From: Isoetes taiwanensis
Taxonomy: Eukaryota > Streptophyta > Lycopodiopsida > Isoetales > Isoetaceae
Length of the DNA stretch: 64,000 bases
Assembly (NCBI GenBank): GCA_021234155.1
Contig: JAJEKV010000101.1
Coordinates: forward strand, 2,337,089 to 2,401,088
Direction: 5' to 3'
The notes below the pieces were generated by a model. That model made no database searches and had not been told where the DNA came from. It saw nothing but the letters and a program-made list of their open reading frames with translations. Positions 38,105 through 48,073 of the stretch are shown here, piece by piece. The translations under genes and the position numbers were made by a program. The first letter of the stretch is position 1; each line of letters opens with the position of its first letter.

Positions 38105-38265
38105 CTTTTTTTTTTTATTGGAGGAAAGGACACACCCCGCACAGTGAGACTCGCACTCACCCACGTCTCCCACCCAACTGTAGTCAGTGGGATTTGAACC
38201 AGTGACCAGATTAGTCCTAAACCAAAGGTCTAACCACTAGACCACCGCCGCGATGGGCAATATTT
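38105..38265 (-). mobile_element. tRNA-derived SINE
   Basis: Minus sense shows a pol III box A (TGGTCTAGTGG, 38244-38234), box B (GGTTCAAATCC, 38200-38190) and a 3' A-rich tail (plus-strand T run 38106-38116). It is flanked by tagtac direct repeats at 38099-38104 and 38266-38271. The length of about 160 bases suits a plant SINE. Confidence 0.8.
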
Positions 38266-38535
38266 TAGTACTAATCCTCAGTAATGAAATTTTTAAGGCA
38301 TAACCTTCAAGTTTTCTATAATTTGACATAACATTATTAAAATTCCTTATTCAAAATTAATGCCGCCTTTTCCCTCCTTCCTCATGCAGGTTATATTATG
38401 AAGTAGAAATAGATAGATATTTTGATGCAAAGATAACTAATGTTGACATGAAATTGAAACAAAGTTGACGCAAAGTTTATTATACATTTGTCTTCAAAAT
38501 GACTTAATTTTTTGCATTTGAATGATACATCTAAT
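38266..38535. other. Spacer with CACTA-like subterminal motifs
   Basis: Contains gttgacgcaaagttt-type motifs resembling those at 42.9-43.24 kb, possibly the displaced 3' subterminal region of the TNP2 remnant. No gene. Confidence 0.35.
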
Positions 38536-38588
38536 ATCATACAAGAAATTTATCGCGGCGGCCAAGGCCGCCGCGAACATTTCTCTTT
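38536..38588 (+). mobile_element. CACTA-like terminus with 22-bp GC palindrome
   Basis: Reads tacaagaaatttatcg followed by CGCGGCGGCCAAGGCCGCCGCG (38554-38575) and aacatttctctt. Identical in reverse complement to 33.15-33.20 kb and nearly so to 62.17-62.22 kb. The tacaagaaa start resembles the common CACTACAAGAAA terminus with its first bases altered. Confidence 0.5.
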
Positions 38589-39414
38589 CCCAACGCCCTG
38601 TCTGTACCCAAGTGAGTCAAACAAAAAACTTTATTCACAGTGCCCATGTCCTACCGACTCACTTATTGTTTAGAATTTTGTTTGGCAGTTGTGTGCATTA
38701 TGTTATAGTTTAGATGAGAGGCAGATCTAAATGCTGTGTGTGTGCTCAATTAGAATATTATTCGACTTAGTTTTCAAATTTAAATGCTTTGTATGCTCAA
38801 TTACAATGGTATTTGACTTACTTTACAAAGTCTTAGTTCAAAGGAATCAGTCTAGCTATGTCAAATGCATGAATTCATGGAAACGAACCCACATAAGATA
38901 AATGACCTTGTAGTTAGAAATGTGCCGGTGGATGTCTTCAATATAACAATGGTGTTGTGGATGTCTTCAATATAACAATTGGTGTTCGATTCCTTCAAAA
39001 AGTAATTATGCATAGGCTACTTCTCCTTGTTTGTAAGATTCCAAAGGGTGTCTGTTTAAACCAAGTGGGAGGCAACATAGTTTCCAGGTAAGTTTGGCCT
39101 TCCCATGGCTTTCACCATAACGATACTTTAACCATATCTTTACAGGTAAGGATGTTAGAATGGTGGAGACAATGTTAAGTTTGCTTCCCATGGCTCTCAC
39201 CATAATGACTAATCACAGGGAAAGAAAAAAAAAAAATAAAACACGGGCAAAAAAAATGTGAACATACGAAACAATAAGGTAGATACAAAAAAAGTCTAAT
39301 ATGGCACAAAAGTGAACGTAGGAAAAAAATAAGGTGGATAAAAAAAATAAATCAAATATGGCGGAATATGGCAAAAAAAATAGGACGTGGCAACAAAATC
39401 AAAAGGAAAAAGCT
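38589..39414. other. Spacer, nothing recognised
   Basis: AT-rich, with a poly-A-rich stretch around 39220-39400. No gene supported. Confidence 0.5.
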
Positions 39415-39945
39415 ATAAGGAATAGAATAGAATAGTTTTTTTAACGTCCACGGAGACCAATAGGTCATGGGACCCATACAATGGGCTAATACAATCATTA
39501 CTACTAGGATTAAAAAACCCCTGCCTCGAAAGGTTTTCAAGGGAAAAACCTTTGCAGTAATGATGATACTAGACAAGCGGAGATAATGACTACTGAGGGC
39601 TCAGTAATTGCTGACGTTTATCTAGAACCTCAAGTATGTATAATGCCAAGTCATGCATAGATGGTGCTCTGAGAAGTTGTGGAAGCGTGGAATGGAATGC
39701 TAAGGTCAAAAAATGATTCCGGACTATCTCAAAAGCAGGGCAACTCAGAAGAGTATGGCTTTCATCTTCAATAACCATGGAATCGGGCAAAGCACATAGT
39801 TCGCTTCTGCGGCAACCGCGGCCGCCCCATCTACTGTCTCAATCAAGTAGCACTGTGGGACCCTGTGCGAATTGATGCAATAGCTACAAGCTTGTTCCTG
39901 GACAATGAAGCAAGCAAATAAGCTTGGGGCCCTGGTACTAAGGAG
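39415..39945 (-). pseudogene. Second LINE 3' fragment
   Basis: Nearly the same sequence as 27.39-27.93 kb, in the same orientation. It begins with the gaatagaatagaatag tail and ends near cttggggccctggtact. The minus frame keeps EDESHTLLSCPAFEIVRNHF. Both copies stop 5' of the RT catalytic core and share the tail, as independent 5'-truncated insertions would. Confidence 0.75.
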
Positions 39946-41218
39946 GGAAAGAAGGCTGATAATGGTGGCTATTATCAACCAAAAGAGGGCAAATAAAAAA
40001 TGTGGCAAACAATTTAACTTCTGAGCATGGTGCACCTTAGTATTTCTTAGACTAGGGGACGCTTGTGCTTGATGACATATTTTATATCTAAGGGCGTTGA
40101 TAAATACTTCTAACGCATTAGGGGCAATAATATATTTTATATCATGGGTGAAAATATCTTCAAGACAATAAAACAATGGTTTATTTAACTATTGCGAGTT
40201 CTGTGAAGAACTTCTGGAGATAATAAATCTCGAACCAATCGAATTTGCACTGGTTGCAAAAACACCCTCAGAGATCCGGCCAATTTGTGCTTCATTTATG
40301 CTTTATCTACCAGGAATTTAATGGGCTGTCATGCATTATTTTACCATGAACCAGATCACATATTGTAGCATAATTCCCCACACAGGATTATCCAAAAAAG
40401 ATTATACAGTCAATCTAAATAAGATTATAGAGTCAATCAGTCAATCCAAATAAGATTATACAGTCAATCTGCCAAAAGCCCACTGCTTGGAATTCGCCCA
40501 TTTAGCTTATTGGATGAAAAATTACAACCAAATCACAGCCACAAAAGAGGGACTATGTTGTAGACATAATTTGTAAATTTGTCACCAGATAACGGAAAAT
40601 AACTACATTCCGCTTTCCGAAACATTTTTTCATATTTTGTGCCTAAAGTCAGTCTGCAAAGGACAACCGTAAATATCTTAAAAAACAGAGTCTTTGAAAC
40701 ACCTGCACCCAGCCTGGGGCCAAGGAGGGATATCATCTATAATCAAGCTTGAGAGGAAATGCATGTCCATTTCGCTGCCCAGATGAAAAATCGATTATTA
40801 GGTTGCTAATTAGCCCGAGTTTTTGCAGGATTGGAAGCACAATTTTGCATCTTTTTTGTCTGTTCTAAACCAAAGCAACCTCTTAGCTTGCAAGCTACTA
40901 ATGAATGAATGATTTGCTTTGTGGGTTCGTCTTACAAATCCAACTCCAGCGGTCAGATGCTTAAAAAAGAGTCTCAGGTTCTTGACTGAAACGGAAAAAA
41001 AACCCTCCAACAGAACAAAAAACAGTATTTATGTTCAATTTCTCACAGCTAGTCTAGAAGCAGACCACAATATTTTGAAATGTTGGTGGAATGGACCCGG
41101 ATAGATGCTTATGTAAAACCAAGAAATTTCGAAGCATGCTAGGGGATGAAAAAGAATGAGTAATTTTCCCTGTAAAAGAATTGGTACTCAAAGATATTGT
41201 ATGTATCAGAATAACTAT
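39946..41218. other. Spacer, nothing recognised
   Basis: Includes short local repeats of gattatacagtcaatc around 40390-40470. No gene supported. Confidence 0.5.
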
Positions 41219-42233
41219 CCCATCGATCCGAGACATCGGATCGCCATTCTAGAATGGGACGAGCATGCATGTTTTGCATGCATGCGGGCGGCGCATGCCC
41301 GTTCTGGTTGGGAGTTCGCTATTTTAGGCGCGTTTCTGCTTCGACTTCTCATCGGCGCTTCCTCTTCTCTCTCAGCAGTACCTTATTCTCTTTGAATTGT
41401 TTCCAGGCAGGGGAGGGGCTTCTTCCTGCCTGGTTTGGCCAATTTGGCGTTTCTTTCATGCTGTCCGTTCTCGGCCTTTAGCCTTCATCCTGTGACCTTC
41501 GTCCTCGATCCTAGTTTGTTAAGGAAGTCCTTTGGTATTCGGGCGGTTTGTTGGTTTCATGCGAGTCCCATTCTAGAATCCCATCGATCCGAGACATCGG
41601 ATCGCCATTCTAGAATGGGACGAGCATGCATGTTTTGCATGCATGCGGGCGGCGCATGCCCGTTCTGGTTGGGAGTTCGCTATTTTAGGCGCGTTTCTGC
41701 TTCGACTTCTCATCGGCGCTTCCTCTTCTCTCTCAGCAGTACCTTATTCTCTTTGAACCCACCCTCCCCCCCTTCTTTGTTATTGTATTTTTATCGCGTG
41801 GCACGCGCGTAATCAGCCCCTCCACTCTGGGAGGTTTGGTTTGTCTTGTTGTTTTGTTGGTGATGTGCAGGTACAGGTTAGCGAGCGGCATCTGTTTCGA
41901 CTTTTCCATTCGTGGGTTTTGGGAGCGATTTTTATGCCTTACGTTTGTCCAAGCCCCTTGCCGAAGGCTTATCACTAGGGTTTTTCCTCGAAAACCCGAA
42001 AGGGCGGGGTTTTTTAATCCCGGTGATAAGCTTTCGGCAGGTACACTAGCCCAGTCTCTATTAGCATTGTATTTTGTTGGGGTCCAAATGATATAATTGG
42101 ATTTTCCCTTTATTTTTTATGGGTAGTTCGCATGTGTGCGGCTACCCACTATCCACCATTGTAGAAAATTTGCTGAGATGAATGAGAAGCAAGTCTAAGT
42201 ATCGGGCGGTTTGTTGGTTTCATGCGAGTCCCA
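41219..42233. repeat. Tandem dimer of unknown element with shared ends
   Basis: Two units lie in tandem. Both start with the same ~178 bases (41219-41396 and 41579-41757) and both end with the same 32 bases (41539-41570 and 42202-42233, tcgggcggtttgttggtttc onward). Their middles differ, about 140 bases in the first and 445 in the second. The second middle holds an imperfect hairpin, tgccgaaggcttatcac to gtgataagctttcggca (41959-42039). No coding region or known element end was recognised. Confidence 0.8.
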
Positions 42234-42889
42234 ATCAACTATATTCTATGCGGGCATAGCTCTGAATCTCCCCGGCCAAATCCGAGTCCTTGGTATCAAG
42301 AGACCCTGGCATCCAAATGATTTTTCACTCCCCATCACCTGCAAAGGGAATTCTTTGCATGGCCCACAAATCCTAAAATACATTATCTACTGCAGTTGGT
42401 GCTGTCGGAGGGAGAGGCAAAAACACAGATCAGATATGTACAAAGGCAAATTTGAAGAGTTCTGAATCATGGACCTCGTTTCTTTTGCTCGGAAGCGCCA
42501 TAAAAGCAAGAAGCTGGAGCCCAAATAGCAGCAGAAGCTTTAACCCTCGAAGCTTAGCCGCAATAGCCGGATGTTTTAGTAGAATTGTTGATGCCGGAGT
42601 TGCAATCCTACAAATAGACGTGGCAGAGGAAGAAGCTATGGCGGTGGATTCCAAAACAGAGGAAAGCGCACGAAAACCTTGCTCAGGCCAGAAAGATGCC
42701 TCCTCGCTGCACAGTGACCTTATTTGAGAAGCTTGGATGCTCGCCGCCATGGCCATCGCCATAGGTTCTATGGATCCAGCTTCTCTGCCAGGCGTCAAGA
42801 TCTTTGACGAAGCTAAACAGGTGGCAAGTAAACATGCAAATGGATTGCGGCGCAGAAATATTAGCTAGGGACAAAAACAAAGGAAAATG
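42234..42889. other. Unassigned, possible orphan exon
   Basis: A 122-codon minus frame (42798-42430) is Ala/Ser-rich and then has a hydrophobic segment (LRGLKLLLLFGLQLLAFMAL). The opposite strand is also open for 91 codons. No family was recognised, so neither frame is called as a gene. Confidence 0.3.
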
Positions 42890-43240
42890 ACAAACTGAAT
42901 TATATATGAAGTGAATAATACTTGACACAAAACTTATATAAAACTTTCAAACAAATGATGTTATAATTGACACAACACTACTTCAACACTTGAATCAAAC
43001 TTTCAACAAATAGTGGTACAAATGTTGTTATTATAGATGATATAAGATCTCCTATAAAATCAATATATAGCTTTCAAACTACTGATCTATGAGTGACACA
43101 ATCATATTAACACAAACTTTGACACAAACTTTGACACAATCCTTTAAGTTTACGTCACATTCTAGGTTCTGGCACAAACTTGATGCATCTTAAGAGGTAG
43201 TGACACAGGGTTTGACGCAAAATCCATGTCCTCTTGTAGT
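42890..43240 (-). mobile_element. CACTA-like right terminus and subterminal repeats
   Basis: Ends at cctcttgtagtg, i.e. CACTACAAGAGG on the minus strand. Several ttgacacaaactt-type motifs lie just inside. Similar motifs follow the TNP2 remnant at 38.4-38.5 kb, so this may be the 3' end of that element, displaced by insertions. Confidence 0.5.
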
Positions 43241-43399
43241 GTGATGACATTCATTTAATATCCTCCTTTTAATGTGACAAACTCTTGACTTGTATCTCAG
43301 TATTCCCCGTTCAAACTTGTAATTATCCTTTATTCCAAATTCTCCTTTTGTACTTCCTTCAATTTTAGTCGAAAATAATTGTTTGTAGCAATAATTTTA

Positions 43400-44190
43400 C
43401 CTTATCCAATCAATTTGTTGCAAGCATGGTTATTATATAGTACGCTGAAAGTCTAGACAAAGCATCTGCAACGACATTTGTACTGCCCATTTTATAATTG
43501 ATCTGGAAATCATATTCTTGAAGAAACTCCATCCACCTGTGTTGTCTCAAATTCAAATTAGGGCGTTCCATAAAGTATGCAAGACTAGCATTATCAATAT
43601 GCAGTTCAAAATGATTCCCTAAAAGATAATGTCTCCAAGCTCTAAGTGCATATACAATTGCCAACAATTCTTTATCATGAGTGGGGTAATTTCGTTTGGC
43701 ATCATTCAGTTTATGAGAATATATGCACATACATGCTTGTCTTGCATCAACACAGACCCCGTCCCTTCTCCACTAGCATCTGTCATAACCTGGTATACCT
43801 TACTTGGATCTACCACTTTTAAAACTCGAGCATTTATTAACTTCTCTTTTAAATTTTTGAAAGCTCTCTCCCATTGCTCCTTCATTGAAAAGATATATTT
43901 GATATTGTAAGCATTGTCAAAGGACTTGCAATCATAGAAAATCTTTTGATAAATTTCTTATAGCACCCTGCAAGCCCTAAGAATGAACACACTCATTTTG
44001 GGTTTTTAGGAACTGGCCATTCTCTCACAGCGTCAACCTTTTTAGGGTCAGGTTTATTTCCATCTGCTGAAACAATATGACCTAAATAATCCATTTCTGT
44101 GCTACAAAATGAACCTTGAGTTTCTTAGCACACAATATTTTTCTTTTCAAAATACTCAAAACAGTTCCCAGATGTTCTTTATGCTCTTCC
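43400..44190 (-). pseudogene. Ty3/gypsy pol remnant: RT end and RNase H
   Basis: Minus sense: TEMDYLGHIVSADGNKPDP and VREWPVPKNPK at the end of the RT (44100-43995), then FLGLAGCYKKFIKRFS, then RNase H with SHKLNDAKRNYPTHDKELLA, RHYLLGNHFELHIDNASL and TNVVADALSR. Stops and frame changes separate the blocks. No integrase or LTR was found alongside, so this is a fragment of an old element. Confidence 0.9.
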
Positions 44191-44207
44191 AAATTCTTTG
44201 AAAGGGT

Positions 44208-44233
44208 GGCCTCCTCTCGTGGACATTAAAAAT

Positions 44234-44324
<91 letters not shown>

Positions 44325-44325
44325 C
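44208..44325 (+). mobile_element. LINE 3' tail grown into a (TCTA)n microsatellite
   Basis: ctctcgtggacattaaaaatt matches the LINE 3' terminus (ctccgtggacgttaaaaa). It is followed directly by about 23 TCTA repeats (44234-44325). The microsatellite appears to be an expanded LINE tail. Confidence 0.65.
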
Positions 44326-44575
44326 TTGCCGCCCTAGTCGCATAGCGGAGTGGTTAGGGTTATGTCCATCAAGTTATGTTTGCAGTATGGTATGTTTGAG
44401 TCCTCAGGATGAGATTTTACATATGAACTATTGTGTCTGACATATATGTTAGAGATAAACATGCTCTTACGCGAGGTAAGGAACTAGGGCGAGCCAGAAC
44501 CACACCCTGCATAAGGGCATGTAGGCGAACTTTCCCCATGTAATATACGCCAGGCCATGATTACTGTATTTTTAG
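44326..44575 (+). mobile_element. tRNA-derived SINE
   Basis: Box A TAGCGGAGTGG (44343-44353) and box B-like GTTTGAGTCC (44394-44403) are about 40 bases apart, as in pol III SINEs. It sits directly after the LINE tail. Its 3' end is not sharply defined. Confidence 0.55.
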
Positions 44576-45121
44576 GCTAAAATTATAGCTCACAATTCTT
44601 CTGCCACTCTTTCGCCGCTTCCATACATTCTCATCGCCACCGTAAAGCCCCTTCATGCAAAGCTTTGGTAAAGCCCCTTTCTGCAAAGCTTTCTGCATCG
44701 CCAGAGTCAGCACATGAGGGTTTTTTTGACATGATCTCTGTTTTTTCTGCTAGGTTTAACCATGAAGGTTGTTGAGGGAAGAGCAGACCACCAGGTGATT
44801 TGAGCAGGTTGAAGCAGGGATTTGAGCATTGTTGCAACAGATCTTTGCCATAAACGCTACAGAAAAACAGAGATCCTAGAAGAAACTTATGGAAGATCCT
44901 CAAAATTGAAGATTGTCTCCGCTGCTGCGGCGCCGCCGGCTGGCCAAGCGCCCCGAAGCTCCTAGGGGGCGGAATGCCGCCTCTGCCATCAATTACGTAG
45001 TCCGTAAATATAAAAAGCCGTACGGAACCCATGATCAGCCTTGCTTGCAGCCAATTTCTGCTTATAGATCCCCATGCCCATATCTCCTGGGTTAGAATAT
45101 TTTATGAGCATTTTTTAGTTG
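44576..45121. other. Upstream region of BPC gene
   Basis: No coding region is supported. The 133-residue minus frame (45032-44631) has no domain and overlaps the expected promoter. Confidence 0.5.
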
Positions 45122-45153
45122 CACGTGGCAAGTGGCCATTGGAGGCATATATA
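45122..45153 (+). promoter_or_regulatory. BPC core promoter: G-box and TATA box
   Basis: CACGTG at 45122-45127 and TATATA at 45148-45153 (context gcatatatagcaggg) lie about 310 bases before a leader splice donor and 440 bases before the ATG, as expected for a plant gene with a leader intron. Confidence 0.55.
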
Positions 45154-45464
45154 GCAGGGAGAGGAACCTTGGTAGAGAGAGGAGCAAGAGTGTGGAGCGC
45201 CGTTTTGGGCTATGTCTTTCTATCTCCTCTCTCATCCATGGCCGTGCCCTCTCTGCCTTTGAAACTGCCCTTCAAATCTAAACACAGCAGCGACCCATTT
45301 CCTTTCCTGGCCTCCCCTTCGGGGAGACGCGCCTTCCGTCCTTTAGCCCCTTCCATGGTCCGGCGCCGTTTTTATTGGGCAGCAGCCGGTGGCAGTGAAC
45401 AGATCTTCTTCTAACCCACCAGTTTAAGCTCATTTTCGACGCATACAGCCGAGATCTTAGTTAG

Positions 45465-45545
45465 GTATGTTTTTTCCTTCAGGTTTTGGTACCAGTTAAT
45501 AAGTTTTTCTATGGGTATATGATTTAATTGATGGATCGCCTCTAG
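45465..45545 (+). other. Leader intron of BPC gene
   Basis: TTAG/GTATGT at 45464/45465 and a T-rich run ending in CTCTAG/AAAGG at 45545 give an 81-base 5' UTR intron. Leader introns are known in this gene family. The acceptor is the nearest good candidate, not proven. Confidence 0.5.
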
Positions 45546-45591
45546 AAAGGTGCGTTTTTATTGTTGCATAATATAAAGTGGCATTTCGGGG

Positions 45592-46563
45592 ATGCAACAA
45601 TCACATGAATCTGCTACTAGTGGGCCAAACCGTGGCTTGCTGTCGCTTTACCTTCCAAATCCCAACAATGGGTATATGGAAGGCGCACAGCGCCATAGAA
45701 TTACTGATGGAACAGTTCTCTCCCTTATAGCAGCACTCACTGAGAGAGATGCAGCAATTAGTGAAAAAAATACTGCCCTATCTGAGAAGAAGGCAGCCAT
45801 CTCTGAGAGAGATACTGTTGTTATCCAGAGAGACGTTGCCATTGCTGAGAAAGAAGCAGCTTTGATTGAAAGGGATCAAGCTTTAAGTGCTCTGAAAGCT
45901 TTCTTAGCAGATCGAGAATCTTGTGCCACCTGTAATACGGGAGGAATTCCAAGTGTACCTGATATTATTGAAGGGCAAAAACTGCTTCAGCTAAGAGTTA
46001 ACGGCAGAATAACAGATGGTTCTCCATCTTCCTCTGCACCATCTTCCTTTAACCTAACTGAAGATATTGGAAAGGGCAACAAAGCAAAGCGCTCCAGGAA
46101 GAACAAAAATTTTTCAACATCAACACATAAGATAGAAGGTACTGCTGTAAAGAAACAGAAGATGCTGCAACAAACAGATCAACAGAATGGATCTGCTTCA
46201 AAAGTTCTTAATGTTGTTTCTATACAAGAGCGCAAGAGCAGCCAAAGGCTTGGTAGCTCACTTTATAATACAACAGGTTTTCCTATCCCGTATTGTTCTT
46301 GCACTGGCATTAATCAGCAATGCTACAGGTGGGGCAATGGTGGCTGGCAATCTGCATGCTGCACTAATCAGACCTCCATGTATCCTCTACCTATGAACCC
46401 TAACAAAAAGGGTTGTCGTGTTGCTGGCCGAAAGATGAGCGCAGGTGCCTTTGAGAGGCTTTTAGAAAGACTTGCATCAGACGGCGTGGACATAAGCTGT
46501 CCTGTTGATCTGAAGACTTATTGGGCAAAGCATGGAACCAATAGATATGTCACAATAAAGTAG
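45592..46563 (+). CDS. BBR/BPC GAGA-binding transcription factor
   Basis: Nuclear DNA-binding protein recognising GA/CT repeats; single coding exon, 323 residues. Residues 51-106 are eight back-to-back heptads ([21 protein letters not shown] and so on), the alanine-zipper-like dimerisation coil of the family. A basic stretch [13 protein letters not shown] (161-173) is a likely nuclear localisation signal. The C-terminal domain holds the five invariant cysteines (235, 237, 244, 256, 257) in [19 protein letters not shown] plus SACC, then [28 protein letters not shown] and [13 protein letters not shown] at the end. Length and domain order match group I members. The GINQQC motif and linker differ from flowering-plant members I know. 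The reading frame is intact. Confidence 0.96.
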   Translation: MQQSHESATSGPNRGLLSLYLPNPNNGYMEGAQRHRITDGTVLSLIAALTERDAAISEKNTALSEKKAAISERDTVVIQRDVAIAEKEAALIERDQALSALKAFLADRESCATCNTGGIPSVPDIIEGQKLLQLRVNGRITDGSPSSSAPSSFNLTEDIGKGNKAKRSRKNKNFSTSTHKIEGTAVKKQKMLQQTDQQNGSASKVLNVVSIQERKSSQRLGSSLYNTTGFPIPYCSCTGINQQCYRWGNGGWQSACCTNQTSMYPLPMNPNKKGCRVAGRKMSAGAFERLLERLASDGVDISCPVDLKTYWAKHGTNRYVTIK

Positions 46564-48073
46564 AAAGCAGCACTGGTTGCAATTGCATTTCCAATCAGTT
46601 GTATCTAGTTATTGGTATCAGTTCAAATGGTTCTAATTTATGGTGACAATGATTATGGCTTAAGCAGTAGCCCAAGCAAAGGATGTATGGGTGAAGCAGT
46701 ATCTTTTGCTGCCATGTCATGGAGTATGACTTTGTAAGTGCTTTTGGGCCTGTCCTGGGATATTCAGTTAAACCCCTCTACTTTAACACCCTCATTTTAT
46801 GTTAAGGGTGTTTGTTTTCCAAAAGCTTTATAACCATCTAGCATTAGTAGAAGAATGCATGCATATGACTAGTTTCTTTGTGTAAATAATAGCTGTGTCT
46901 ATTATACTATTAGCAGAAGATAATAAGATGTTACGGTTATGCAGAAGATGCAGCCTAATCAGGTTATAAGGCGATGTTTTTAGTCTTAGTTGGCATTGTA
47001 TAAAAATCCTGCTTCTGACTTTTAAAGTATATTGGGAGCTTTGAAATGGTGTACATGGGAGCTTAAGAGCAGATGTCATATAATATGAAAATGAAATTTT
47101 GCTTGTGCTTGTGGTAGATCAAGCTGAGGCTTGTGAGGTTCAATCCCGCCTCCACATGGATCATATCCGAAGGCAGTTGAACCTCAACGAACATACCATG
47201 TTCAGTTTGATGCAAAGGATCTGCATTATTTACCAAATAGGTGCAGGGATCACCTTCAATAGGTGTGGCATAAGGTGGCTAGGGATTTCAATGTTCGCTG
47301 TAAAAACACGTAACCTCTTGAGACAAATTACGAAACAAAAATGCGCAGGACATAAAGAAACGTAAAAACCAGGTGCCAAGCATTCTGCCCTGAGTTCCAA
47401 TTAAAGCTTGACACGTGGCTGCTATTCTGCCCTGAATTCCAATCAAAGCTTGAAACGTGGCTAGTATTCAATCCCGGAATGTGGTGTATTTTATTTAGGG
47501 CCAGATTCCATTATCGGCAACGGCACTTGGGAGCAAAATCTCAACTGCGGCTTCCTTCTGTGACCTAAGATAGGCGATGATTCCACTCACGGCAGCGACA
47601 ATTAGTTCAAGAATTTAAAAAAATCAGACTTGGCGAAAATCTACGCATTTGCTCTATACTTGGCAGGAATATAGCCCACGGCGATTATCATAATCTGAAA
47701 GTTATGGCATTGCTCCCCTGATAGTTAACTGAGTGTTTTGCAATGAGATGTGAGAGTTTTTAGTTTTGAGGGCAACATTTTGCTAACTGCTAACTGCGGT
47801 AGTGGAATCATCGTCGAAGCTTCAAATCTGAGATGCCATCAAAGGATTGGTGTTCAGTTAATTGACATGCACATAACTGTGCCAATGGATGCTCAGCCTT
47901 AGTTATTTACTTCAAATTCAAATATTTATCCACCAAATTGTTCCACGTAAAAAAAATCAGTTATTTACTCCAGTCCAGATTATTCACTTTTATTCCACAA
48001 AATATTATTATTGTTTTGAAGCTTTCACAGATCCATAGCAAATACTATTATGTTGTATCAGACAAAGTTCATA
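46564..48073. other. BPC 3' region and spacer
   Basis: The BPC 3' UTR probably ends within the first few hundred bases. Further on is a tandem ~50-bp duplication (47380-47465, core attctgccctganttccaatnaaagcttga). No gene supported. Confidence 0.5.

Noticed and set aside
42430..42798. 122-codon minus ORF with a hydrophobic stretch
   Set aside because: No homology recognised; the opposite strand is equally open.
44326..44575. Possible tRNA gene at the box A/B pair
   Set aside because: No cloverleaf could be drawn; spacing and sequence fit a SINE head.
44631..45032. 133-codon minus ORF upstream of BPC
   Set aside because: No domain and it overlaps the BPC promoter region.
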